DNA of 64,000 bases, from assembly GCA_018136815.1 (NCBI GenBank), contig CM030942.1:3325396-3389395 (forward strand), given 5' to 3'. Each line of letters opens with the position of its first letter. The first letter of the stretch is position 1. The notes under the pieces are model-generated. The model had not been told where the DNA came from, made no database searches, and worked only from the letters and a program-made list of their open reading frames with translations. Made by a program: the position numbers and the translations under genes. Source of the stretch: Isochrysis galbana (Eukaryota > Haptophyta > Isochrysidales > Isochrysidaceae). Below, one piece after another: positions 21,743-32,282 of this stretch.

Positions 21743-21803
21743 CGGCGCCGGCGTGTGCTGGCTGCGAAGCGCTGTTGGCTGCGAAGCCCTAGCCTCTAAG
21801 GCA

Positions 21804-21846
21804 TTTACACCACTTCCAGTCGCACATAGCCTAGCCACGCTGCGAA
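21804..21846 (+). repeat. 43-bp direct repeat, right copy
   Basis: Identical to 20660-20702. It lies between the Cys-rich gene (minus) and the glutathione transferase gene (plus). Confidence 0.95.
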
Positions 21847-21912
21847 CCCCAAAATAGCCCGCGCGCGCGCAGCTGTCGCGGGCGGCGGCTGCTCCTCCGC
21901 CGGTCGGGGAAG

Positions 21913-22980
21913 ATGCGACAGAGCAGTCGCGTCGTCGGCCGCGGTCGCGATGCTCTCGCGCGAGCCCACTTGCACAAATCGAACCGCTCTAGCGCTTCTA
22001 GTTCCCGCTCCGTTTCCTCGTCGTCACTTCCACGCCTGTCTGCTTCTCGGCATTGTGGGGCATCGAAGGGCGCGCAAGTTGTGCCGACGCTGAGGCAGTT
22101 CCTGTCTTCTTCGGCAGTCACAGAGAAGCCCAAATTCCAGTACCTGTCAGCCTGGTTCTGCCCTTACGCTCATCGGTGCACGCTGGCCTTAGAGCATCAT
22201 AGGGATGCCATCACGTGGGAATGGGTCGAGGCGCTCGGTTGGGAATCCCGACCATCTGCTGTTGGCGAAGAGCATGACCAGCGCATTGAGGAGCATTACT
22301 ATCACTGGAAATCCCCCGATCTACTCAAATATAATCCGTCCGGACTTGTGCCTACGTTAGTTGACACGCAGTCCCAGCGAGCGGTATTCGAGTCGCTTGT
22401 CACCATCCAGTTCGTGGATGAAGTTGCCATTTTCTCAGGCTCGTCCTCATCACCACTGCTTCCATTGGATCTTTTCGAGAGAGCACGCGTGCGAGTATGG
22501 GCGGACACTGTCAACAAAACCTGTTGCTCTCCCTACTACGGAGTTCTTGTGAAGGCTGACGAGGCTGGCCGTCGCGAGTCCATGACTGCTCTCATCAAAG
22601 GCCTCACTGCGTTTTGTAGCGAGTTAAAGGGCCCGTTCTTCTCTGGGTCACATCCAAACATGGTTGACTATGCTCTGCTTCCGTGGGCGTACCGCTACTA
22701 CGTCCTTCAACATTTCAAGGGTCCACAGTATGCGATCCCTCGAGAGGGTGGTACTGCCAGGTTTCACCGGTGGTTGGATGCAATGGTCAAACAACCTCAA
22801 GTAGCTCGAACGCTACCTGACAGGGACCGTTATCTCAAACATGTTGCCAAGTATGCCACGGGATCAGCGCGCTCAAAGGTTGCGAACGCGGTCAGGCGAG
22901 GTGCGCAAGCGCATGAAATCGACGATGACGTCGATGAGGCGGTAGATGAATTCAAGCAGTCCGCAATTAAGAATAAATGA
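21913..22980 (+). CDS. Omega-like glutathione S-transferase with N-terminal extension
   Basis: 355-residue protein in one exon. The first ~70 residues are Arg/Ser-rich and could be an organelle transit peptide. The thioredoxin-fold domain begins at FQYLSAWFCPYAHRCTLALE. The Cys of FCPYA is at the position of the catalytic Cys of omega/Cys-type GSTs, which act as glutathione-dependent thiol reductases rather than conjugating enzymes. NPSGLVPTLVD supplies the cis-Pro and AVFESLVTIQFVDE the Glu-Ser pair that binds glutathione. The all-helical C-terminal domain (about 190-320) contains GPFFSGSHPNMVDYALLPWA. The tail is Lys/Asp-rich. The ATG at 21913 is the first in frame. Dehydroascorbate reductase-like activity is possible. 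Confidence 0.85.
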   Translation: MRQSSRVVGRGRDALARAHLHKSNRSSASSSRSVSSSSLPRLSASRHCGASKGAQVVPTLRQFLSSSAVTEKPKFQYLSAWFCPYAHRCTLALEHHRDAITWEWVEALGWESRPSAVGEEHDQRIEEHYYHWKSPDLLKYNPSGLVPTLVDTQSQRAVFESLVTIQFVDEVAIFSGSSSSPLLPLDLFERARVRVWADTVNKTCCSPYYGVLVKADEAGRRESMTALIKGLTAFCSELKGPFFSGSHPNMVDYALLPWAYRYYVLQHFKGPQYAIPREGGTARFHRWLDAMVKQPQVARTLPDRDRYLKHVAKYATGSARSKVANAVRRGAQAHEIDDDVDEAVDEFKQSAIKNK

Positions 22981-23370
22981 TGGTGCGACGCAAGGGGCAT
23001 TGGGCGGGAGCACTAGCATATCGAGCGCTTTGGCTTTGACTGAATTCACTATCACTAATACAACTAATTGGCAATGTACTAGTATTGTAGTATTGTTTAG
23101 ATTGCCAGAGGTCAGCCCTTATCCCCGACTCGTATCCAAGTCCAACACAGGGCGGCGTAAATGCCGAAATGCCGGACATAACCTCGAACCTATGTTGTGA
23201 CGAATGGGGGTCGGCCATGGGGCGAGCCTCGCGCCCGCCCGCGGTCCGCGGTCCCCTCCGAGCGGCCAATAACTCCTCTTCCGGGGGGGGGGGGGGGGGG
23301 GCGTCAGTCATCCTCATGCTCTGCCTTTTGGCTCGAAAAGAAAACTTGAAGATTTGGCTACTACTGCCGC
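22981..23370. other. Intergenic stretch with a poly-G run
   Basis: AT-rich 3' flank of the GST gene, then a pure G run around 23283-23301. No gene is seen. Confidence 0.4.
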
Positions 23371-23530
23371 AACTAAGTTTATACTTAGTTCACATGGGGG
23401 AGGCACCTCGTGCCCTGCCCCAACTCCCCTCCGGGGGGCCCGTCGGTCATCCTCAGACTCTGCCTCTTGGCATGCGCATGAGCTGAGCAATCACCATCCT
23501 GACCCAGACTCCCAGTGGGCGCGGGTCAGG
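23371..23530 (+). mobile_element. Hairpin-rich dispersed element, diverged copy
   Basis: Opens with AACTAAGTTTATACTTAGTT (23371-23390) and CACATGGGGG...CACCTCGTGCC, then diverges. The tail (GAGCAATCACCATCC, CCAGTGGGCGCGGGTC) resembles the reverse complement of sequence just after the LINE fragment at 24420-24490. Confidence 0.6.
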
Positions 23531-23898
23531 AGGCGCACTCCTTGGCCCGCATGGGCGCAAGCACTCGTCTCTTCCTCGGCCCAGCACGCCCGAACAAAGC
23601 TGTGATGAAGGCGATGTGCAGGCGGCAAAGCGGCGATGCAGTCTCACACTGAATCGCCCGGCGGCGATTGCGGATTGCGGTGGCGTATGAGCGCTTGCCT
23701 GGGCGGAAGGGTAGCAAGGAATGGCGGCTCTCACACACGGCACACGGTTTTGTGTGAGAAGTATGCTATCGGACCAAAATACAAAATACCGGGCCAACGT
23801 CCAACGTGATACACGATATATAAACACGGAGGAGATTACAATTTGCGAGGTAGATCTTCAATGAAGATCTCTTCAACTATCTTTAAAACGATAGGGTC

Positions 23899-24453
23899 AT
23901 GGAGCGCGCGCCGCCGCCCGCTCTCGCTGCCGCTGACGATACGAGAAGCACCACTGCAGACGATGCGGAAATACGAAGCGAACTTCGCAAGTATTATGTA
24001 TGGCTATACCAGGAACGACGTAGCACAAGGGACCAAGAACTCGAGGAGGCGCTGGAAACACGCCCAATGAGTGAACACGACAGCGGGGCCATAGAAGGTA
24101 GGATAACATTGGAGGAACTAACAGACGCCATTACCCAAATGGGGAGCGGCAAAAGCGCGGGACCAGACGCGCTACCGGCGGAGTTTTATAAAAAAAGCTT
24201 CATAGACCTAGTGAAGCATGACCTCCTAAGGATGCTAAATCTAGCACTAGAGCAGGGGCAACTAAACGTATCCATGAGAGAAGGAGACATAATACTTCTA
24301 TACAAAAAAGGAGACACGCGGGACCCTAGAAACTATAGGCCCATCACGCTCCTGCAAAGCGACTACAAAATATTAGCAAAAGTGCTTATCCTTGCGCTCG
24401 ACTGGGAAAAGGCCTTCGACACGGCCCGCGCCCACGAAGGGTCTGGGCCATGA
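23899..24453 (+). pseudogene. LINE reverse transcriptase fragment (N-terminal RT motifs)
   Basis: Encodes GSGKSAGPDALPAEFYKKSF, then GDIILLYKKGDTRDPRNYRP and ITLLQSDYKILAKVLI, the first motifs of non-LTR reverse transcriptases (fingers region). It then jumps to LALDWEKAFDTA, which normally lies tens of residues further on, so there is an internal deletion. The catalytic YxDD and everything after it are absent. The frame ends in a GC-rich hairpin region (GCCCCTGCCAGAGGGCAGGGGC-type, 24468-24490). Its AT-richer coding style differs from host genes. It is not functional. Confidence 0.8.
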
Positions 24454-24725
24454 TGATGATTGCCCAGCCCCTGCCAGAGGGCAGGGGCTGGGGTTGATTG
24501 TACGGTCCCACCCCGGGGGGTGTCCGTGATGGAGAGAGGGGGGCGCGAGGCCCCCATTGACCCCCACTTATAATTATAAAAGTAGGTTATGACCAACCCG
24601 AGCCCCTAAGTAGAGCACGAGGGGAGTCACCGCAAGGCAGGTTGAGGGAGTGTGAGGATGTACGGGCGTGGCTATACGGTAGAGGCCCAAAGCCACGTGC
24701 GAGGCGAGATCATTAATAGCTTTTT

Positions 24726-25697
24726 TTAATTGCAAACAAACTCTTTCACTGCATTCCCAACGTCATTTGGAGCCTCCCATGGCAAGACATTCAAACCGGG
24801 GAGTGTACAGAGCGTGCATGCCTTCATACCACTGGCGTAGCCCGTCCTGCGAGCCATACGCTTGTCGCCCCTTCCTGAAATGACCAGCGTCGGCTGAGTC
24901 ATGTCAAGCAATTGCTGCTCGTAGGAGCGGTGCTGCAACAGCCCGGCGTTGAATGCATATACAGGCTCTCGCGCAGCTTCAGAGCACTCAGATCTCGCTT
25001 GGTCGAGCCACCTCTCATCGCACTTGTGCTCGAAGAGGAACAGATCGGAGAAGAAACGGATGGCTGCTCGCGATTCAACTAGACCAATCGCCATCCTCCC
25101 CAATGGAGACCGCAGTGCATTGTAGTTGCGGAGAAGTTGGTCTTCAGGGATGGGACTTGTAAGATCAGCCCAGGTAGGTGGGGAAGTGAGGACAAGGTGT
25201 GAGACGGCCTTGCTGCCGCTCCAGTTGTCAGCCTCGCGCGAGGCTAGAACAATGCCGACGGGCGCAAGTCCGCCCTGAGCAATGACGATGCACGGGCGCT
25301 GGATGTGTGCACGCCAGAGGGCCTCACAGCCACGTGCCCAATCCAGTGGCAAGAAAAGTCCCCGTTCAGCCGGCTGCCATGTATCACTCATGCCACAGCC
25401 GATAAGATCAGGCGCATAGACTTCACCGCCTTCCCAAGCCTCGGTAAAGCGGTCCCAGAACCAGCTCGATAGGCCGATACCAACTGGGTGTACAAGGAGC
25501 AGCGGCGGGTCGGCCTCGTGGCCTGGTGAGGCAGGGGTGTGCCGGAATGCGAGCCTCCAGCCGTCGTAGTCATACGCATCAAGCATCACCGACCAGATAT
25601 TTCTGTTGTAACGAGGCGACCGGGGCGCGGACCTAGAGACGAGTCCACCCGCGCCAGGCGTGAGCGACAGAAGCAGCAGCGGTGCGGCAGCCGACAT
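24726..25697 (-). CDS. Alpha/beta-hydrolase fold protein lacking the nucleophile Ser and catalytic His
   Basis: 323 residues from the ATG at 25697. The N-terminal ~35 residues (MSAAAPLLLLSLTPGAGGLV) look like a signal/transit peptide. The fold is recognisable: the oxyanion loop LLLVHPVGIGLSSWFWDRF (from about 67), VYAPDLIGCGMSD, the nucleophile elbow region PCIVIAQGGLAPVGIVLA (about 135-152), and the late strand PTLVISGRGDKRM bearing the acid Asp. The elbow reads A-Q-G-G-L instead of G-x-S-x-G, and the usual terminal G-H-x-P-H/E motif reads GLNVLPWEAP with no His. Two of the three triad residues are thus missing. Related plastid proteins with a degenerate elbow exist to my knowledge; function is unknown. 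A binding protein or pseudoenzyme is inferred. Confidence 0.8.
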   Translation of the reverse strand: MSAAAPLLLLSLTPGAGGLVSRSAPRSPRYNRNIWSVMLDAYDYDGWRLAFRHTPASPGHEADPPLLLVHPVGIGLSSWFWDRFTEAWEGGEVYAPDLIGCGMSDTWQPAERGLFLPLDWARGCEALWRAHIQRPCIVIAQGGLAPVGIVLASREADNWSGSKAVSHLVLTSPPTWADLTSPIPEDQLLRNYNALRSPLGRMAIGLVESRAAIRFFSDLFLFEHKCDERWLDQARSECSEAAREPVYAFNAGLLQHRSYEQQLLDMTQPTLVISGRGDKRMARRTGYASGMKACTLCTLPGLNVLPWEAPNDVGNAVKEFVCN

Positions 25698-25797
25698 CCC
25701 GTCTGCGCCACTGCTGCCGAAAATAGAAGGAATCCCCCAACTAACAGACTGTATTTTAGGATCTTCAGGGCATAGTAGTATATGTGTAGTAGTATAT

Positions 25798-26280
25798 GTG
25801 TTACCCCCCAGGAGCCAACGCCCCCCCGGAGCTCTCAGGGGCCCCCGAGAGCTATCGGGGGGAAATTTTCTCCCTCCCTCTCCCTCTCTGTCTCCCTCAC
25901 CTCTCTCTCCCCCCTCCCTCCCTCCCTCCCCCCGCCCTCCCCCCCTCCCTCTCCCTCTCTCCCTGCCCCTGTGTGGAGTCAACTTGTTGAGCGTGGAGTC
26001 AACTTGTTGAAGGAGCAGACCTGAGAATAGGAGGCGGGAAGAGAGAGAGAAGGAGAGCGAGCCAAAGAGAGGAGGAACCCCCCGTTTGCCATCGGGGGAT
26101 TTCCTCTTCCCCCGATAGCTTTCGGGGCGTCCGCTTACGGCACCCCCCAGGAGCTATCCCCCGATAGCTCTCGGGGGATTTGCTCGGCCCCCCGGTAGCT
26201 CTCGGGGGGGCTGTTGGCGATCGGAAAAAAATTTCTCCCCGATAGCTATCGGGGGCGGCGTTGGCTCCTGGGTGGTAACA
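25798..26280. mobile_element. Complete MITE-like element with terminal inverted repeats
   Basis: The left end TGTTACCCCCCAGGAGCCAA (25799) is mirrored by the right end (26280) with two or three mismatches, giving ~25-bp terminal inverted repeats. TATAT flanks both sides (25793-25797 and 26281-26285), a possible 5-bp target duplication. The interior has GATAGCT-type palindromes near both ends, a long pyrimidine tract (25870-25970) and a short direct repeat TGTTGAGCGTGGAGTCAACT (about 25985). It has no coding capacity. It sits about 100 bp upstream of the alpha/beta-hydrolase ATG. Confidence 0.75.
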
Positions 26281-26319
26281 TATATTCTTCCCCACCTTTG
26301 CTATTCATCTCGCGCGCCT

Positions 26320-26726
26320 GCAACAGGTTGCAGCCGCCCTCTGCCTCTGGCGACCCCTGGGGGCTCCTGAAGGCCAGCTTAGGGGACAGAGGAGGCTGGG
26401 GCTGGGCCCTGGCCTCCCCTGCCTCTCCCTCGCAGGCGCTCCTGAGGCTATGGCCCCCCCACGCTACACCTGTCTGCCTGTCGAACAGGGGAGGAGGAGG
26501 GCGTTGTTGGAGCAATGGCAATGGGCAAGCCCTGGCCTTTGTGGGCCAAGGAGTGAGAGACAGGCAAGCCTGTGGGGAGGGGAATGGGTCGGGGTCAGGA
26601 GAGCATTCTGCCCTTGGCATGCCAGGAGGATGGGTGGTTCCTTCCCCACGGCAGGGGAGGAGTGTAGATAGATAGAGAGGGGGGGCTCGTGCCCCTCCAT
26701 GTGCGAACCAAGTATAAACTTAGTTG
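26320..26726 (-). mobile_element. Hairpin-rich dispersed element, minus-strand copy
   Basis: Reverse-oriented. It ends with the AACCAAGTATAAACTTAGTT palindrome (26707-26726). The interior matches the CAGCGAGGGAGAGGC, GACAGGCAGACAGG and CATGCCAGG hairpin blocks of copy A. The end block of copy A is absent, so it is truncated at its 3' side. Confidence 0.75.
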
Positions 26727-26974
26727 TAGCCCCGAATCTTCAAGTGCTTTGCTTTTGTCGCTTGGGAGCCGCCATGCATGTCTTACTGCACCAATTGATA
26801 CTATTGCCTACAAATCAACGAATTATCTAGGTTCACAATCAAGCTTCACATTTTATCACGAAATTTTACTTCTAGACTCACATTTGGTATCCTGAGTGCG
26901 CAACGCATCATCAGCAAACGTCTCGCTTTAGAGCCGTGGCAAGCCATGGAATGTCGTCAACCTGGAGAGCGGAT

Positions 26975-26993
26975 GGGGGGGGGGGGGGGGGGG
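26975..26993. repeat. Poly-G run
   Basis: Uninterrupted G run of about 18 bases, downstream of the fusion gene's stop codon. Confidence 0.9.
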
Positions 26994-27065
26994 GAATCTA
27001 CTAGACTTTGAACGGTGGCACAAAACACGAATGTGGCCTCAATGGTGATTGAGTTAGGGCGGCCA

Positions 27066-30000
27066 TCATATTACCTGAGTTATGAGGTTCTTATCCAATA
27101 GTAATTGTGCGAGCTCTTGGTTCTTCGGGCAGAATACCTGAAGTACAGCAAAGCAAATTGCAGTCATAAGACTGAAGTGCAACGTGTCCACGGTCTTTGC
27201 CTAAAAGTGGGCTTGCGGGTTTCATAGTCCGTGCATACCTTATGTAGAGCTTCGGAAAGCTCAGGGGGTGACTCTGCTATATAAGTGCGACCGTTCTCAT
27301 GAACGTGTCCATCCGAGCCGACGCCCTTGGCGGCGGGTGACGATTTGAATATGAGGTCATGATGCACACGAGGCCCTGAGAATGCGATAAAGGGCGTATG
27401 TATGCTTGAGGAAGGAGAGACGCTCAGAGGAGGAAGATAGCTCTCCTCGCAAACGATTCGAAGAGCGAGGCATAAGAGAAGTATGTGCACATGGGTATGA
27501 TCATTCTGTAGGTTGGTATGGCGGGATGACGCGAGCACGAGGGCAGCACCTGAATCGGGCAACCCGAGGAATTGCGCGAATCTTGCCATCGAATCTTTCA
27601 TGTCTTGCGGCACCTTCATCTTCTCAGATGGAATAATGAGCAACTGGTGAGCAGGATACACCTGTGAAATTGCAAAGTGAGTGCAACGAATCTTTTCAGA
27701 TTTGCCTCGCCGTGGCACAATGAAAACCACGCTGGCATCCATCAGGAGATCAACATGCACGAGCAAGAGGTTTGCAACTACCTTGAGCCATTTGTTTAGG
27801 TGCTCGGAGTACATGGAGCGGTACACAAAGAGTTGACCCTAGGGACAAAATAGACACACGGAGGGTTGCGTCTTACTTACTAGAACGCCGGGGGGCAACT
27901 TCTTGATCGGCCTTTGGATAGGATGCAGGCACGTGACGTGCGCATCTCGGCCACTTGCGCAACCGCTCGGAAAACAATGCCCGCCTTCAGATAGCCCGGT
28001 GGGCAAGAGGGGGGGGGCTTCTATGGTACCTCCATGAGAGCGTAGAGTTTGGCTTGCTCAAGGCCATGTATGCCTAAGCAAGCTCCCAGGTCGTCAGCGC
28101 CCGGCTTGTTCGAGCACTCATTGAGGCGCCGAATCTCGTCCGTCACGGAATTTGTGAGCTTTTCGACAAAATCGCGCCGCAAGCAGTCCTAAGGCAAAGG
28201 CGGGCAACTCGGATAAATGAGAAGCGCAAGCCTTAACAAGATTGGACGAATGCCTTTTGGACTTGTTACCTGATCAAGACCCTTCTTGTCAACGTTGCAT
28301 GTTTGCCAAACTTTGAGTGCGGCCTGACGCTGCCTCTGTGCAACAGTATTTTCATTGATGGCACGTATCGAGGTGATGCCATTGTAGCAGTCCGTGCGCG
28401 TCCACGTCAATTTGCCACATATCTCGACCTGTGGAGAATTAATTACCCGTAAAATGGTCACATTGCCGTGAGCTTAGGCTGGAGGAGGCTTGCACGCAGA
28501 GGGCATGATCGCAACAATAATCATTGCGCAATACGAATAGCATGGGGTTGTCAGACTTGCGGGGTGCGCCGCTGGAGCTATGTGTGCGCACACCTGCCAC
28601 TTCATGTTGAAGGACGAGACCAGCCGAGACACAGGTTCACGCAGCAACACAACGATGCGTGCGCTCGGCAATAGCTGCGCTGCACGCTCCGCAGCCTTCG
28701 GATAATCGAGATACGTGGCACTTACCTCGCCACGCATTTTGCCCTCCATTTTACACTCGCCAAGCCGCTCGCCTGAACCATCGAAGCGCTGCTGGTAAAC
28801 AAGAGGACCCTTCCTAAAGTTGTCGTCCCAGCTGAAGTAATGTATCTCTTTTTCGCCATTGTTGACCTGCATGAGAAGTGGCGAAACAGTTGGGTGTCAC
28901 CACGGAAGCCTGTGCGGGCGCCGCGCCAAGGTGGCGAGTGGAGTGACCAATGAGTCCAATCGGGCCTGCTTCTTGAAATGGTGCGCAATGACGCCGCATG
29001 GAATTTGGGCACCTGGACATCGTCGTGCCATCCGGACTTGAGGAGGAAGTGGAAAGACGAAGTCCCACCTTTTTGCGTGCCAATGACAAGAAATTGTGGC
29101 AGGCACCGCGTCATACGTGCGTGCCGCAGGTACAGCTCTGAACCGGGATTCGCACGAACAAGGTGGGTGTCCATGGTGAGATGCCTGAGGCCCAACAAGT
29201 TCAACACCTGTAGCACAACAGCAAGGACTTGTTGAGGCAAAGAACCGACTCGCGATATTGCTATTTGCTTGCTGGGCCGATATGCAGCGCACGAAAGCCA
29301 AGGAAATATAGAGCGAGCAAGCTCGCCTGGTTGTCTCCGAAGGTGTACGCCTCTAGGAACGCGTTGTGGCATTTCCGGACGCCCCCATCGTGCCACGACC
29401 CATTTTCAGAGTGGCCGCGGCACATTTGACAGCCGGCGTATTGCACTATAAAGGGAATGGCGTCGTTGCCCCATACAGCCTATGAGTTGATGGCGGCGGT
29501 GGAAATGGTCAGCCAGCCTAGCCTTTTGGCTGTGGGTCCCTCGCATAAGGTGAATCTATTGCTTAAGCCAACCCAAGATGGGATGTGCGAAGTCTCACGC
29601 TCAGGGGGTCTCACCTGTGCCATACGATTTTGGCCAGGCAACCACTTTCCAACATAATCCATCCAATTTCCATTCATCGTGAAATTGCGCTCAAGCTGAA
29701 CGCGGTCCTTCCACCGTGCTGCCTGAGAGTGCAAGACCCTGAGTGCACGAGAACGCAAGAGAAGTCACGTGATTAGCGGAGGTGCTGGGGTATGGTGCCG
29801 TACTCTCGTATGCGACTCAAGACGCGCGAAGCGTTGCAAGCTATTTCAGCAGGCTGCTCAAAGGGTGCAACAATCTCTACGTTCGGCCGAATACGATCGG
29901 TCCTTGTGGGTGAGACCATAGAATGCGCGGCACAGGGCGCATAGGCAGCCAAATACCAAGTGAGAGCTCCTTGCTCAGCAATGCGTCCTTTGTTTCCGAT

Positions 30001-31514
30001 CTGCCTTCGAATGCTCGGCGTTGCAAGAGCAGCAACTTCTGCCATAAGCTGGCGCGACCATTCGCACTTGCGAAGCAAGAAAACCCCTGTGTTGAGACCC
30101 TGTAACGGAGATCAAGGATAGAAAGCGGAGATGAGACTGGTCGTCGTGGGCCGCCAACCATCGCTCGCCTGTGGCGCGGGAACATCTGAGAAAGCACGCC
30201 CGTCCCGCAAGGAGTACGTGAAAAGGAGATCGGGAGGGCCTCGCCTGAATGTCGTTGGCCCGGTACACACGTTGCGGATCTCCCCAAATGACAAGGTTAA
30301 TGCCATCACGATCGTATTGCTCGAAAGGCATCGTAAAATTCATGTCCGTAAAGATGGCGTCATCATCCATCCACAGCATCCACTCCACCCCCTGTACACA
30401 AGAGCATGCAAGCCAAGAAGGGAAAATGGGCAACAGGCTGTGGACATGATGAGCTGGAGTAGGGCACGAGCGATAAGAGGCAAGCCTGTGGGCCGTCACC
30501 GCTGCGCTAACGAAATATTACACAGGAGCACACCCGACCTGTTGCGCACCGATTGGGCACCCGATGGTGCCAGCTATTACGGGCGGGCATGGGGAGATCC
30601 TGCGAGTCTCGCGCTCCTTCCCCGCGCTCCCTATTGCTTGCGCACCTGTGAGACTGGCGACTCTGGATGCATCAGCACGTACAAAAGCGGGATCTTGTTC
30701 CAAGCTGCCTCTAGATCCCAGGCCGAAACGAGCTCTGTGGACCACCACGTCTTGTAGTCGTGTAACGTGGCGTACATCAACTTGTTCCGCAACGCCAGCT
30801 CCATGATCCAGTCGCCTCGGCGCGTGGTACACGGTAAGGGCTGGTTTGCAGTCACCATCATGACTTTAGCCCCTGGCGGGCCTCGTGCAGCTGGCAACGC
30901 GCCGGCGTAGAGGCCGGCTCCAGGCACTCCATAATGCCCCTGAGCGAGCACAGCCCCTCCCGACCGCGCGATTCGTCGATTGTTTGAACGCACATGGTAT
31001 ATCATTGCAGGTAAGTAGAAGGAAAGCAGAGTCACCGTGACAATCAGCACCTGTTCCAGTGTTTGCATTATATCAGGAACGGAAACGCGCTCCGCCGATG
31101 GCTGAGATGGGCCGAAGGCTTCCCGGACACTGGGGGCAGTCCTTCGTCCGATGAGTGAGAGCGGAGGTCGGCGTGAGGCATCAGCATGGGCACGGCGCAC
31201 ACCGTCGTCGAGTATACAATGAGGCCGCAGCGCATCGTGGGTTGGCCACGCGCGCGCGCAGGCTTGAGCTGTGCGGTGCCGACGTCGGCGTGGAAGGTGC
31301 GGAGAGCTCTCACAATCTTGTAGATGTCGCCGATGAGCAGCCCCGCCTTCTGCAGCATCTCCTCTGCCCTGTGCTCCGGCTCAGCGATCAGGTCAGAGGC
31401 GCGGATGTGAGACTGAGCGAGCAGCCGCTGGATTGACTCGTCTGAATCGAGCTTGGCGTGGACGAGGATGCCCCTGAGCAGCCTCTCCTCTTCCGACGCG
31501 CCACTTTCGTCCAT
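27066..31514 (-). CDS. Fused GT34 glycosyltransferase - PAPS sulfotransferase (putative bifunctional Golgi enzyme)
   Basis: Proposed exons: 31514-31203, 31101-30646, 30391-30245, 30099-29804, 29738-29615, 29479-29327, 29207-29013, 28866-28594, 28428-28270, 28188-28030, 27838-27782, 27661-27550, 27375-27239, 27137-27066. All phases agree, giving 883 residues. One membrane anchor (about 120-138) suggests a type II Golgi protein. About 180-510 is GT34 (xylosyl/galactosyltransferase family): CTTRRGDWIMELALRNKLMY, WMLWMDDDAIFTDM (DDD at 265-267 for metal/nucleotide sugar), GLNTGVFLLRKCEW, then NAFLEAYTFGDNQ. The GT34 end continues without stop into a sulfotransferase: 5'-PSB VIGTQKGGTSSF (539-546), KEIHYFSW, 3'-PB IVVLLREPVSRLVSSF, and a C-terminal part. 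Introns after DIQ and DNQ use GC donors (CAG|GCGAG). If the second is not spliced, a stop at 29261 would split it into two genes. The first exon is the least certain. Confidence 0.8.
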
Positions 31515-31562
31515 GTCCGACACTTCCCCCCCCACCCCGCGAACCCTCCCCGCTCACACCAG

Positions 31563-32046
<484 letters not shown>

Positions 32047-32282
32047 AGCCCGCCGCCGCCCCCCCCTCCTTCCTCCCCCGGGGAGACCCCCGCTCTCGTC
32101 TTGTCGCTCTCAGCTTTTCTCAGTCACGCCCAAGCTTACTTTAGCTCTACTCTAGGAGACTCCCTACTCCCTTCCTATCCGGGTGGATCGATACTCTACT
32201 AAAGTAGTAGCTTATGCCTTAGAGTAGAGGATCATGTTAGTTCTCCTACTCTAGGGCATAGGAGTACCCATAGAATTGGAAA

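Noticed and set aside
29261-29446. Stop codon at 29261 as the true end of a separate GT34 gene
   Set aside because: Possible, but the conserved GT34 end is better completed by splicing at the GC donor after FGDNQ into the next exon; kept as an alternative isoform.
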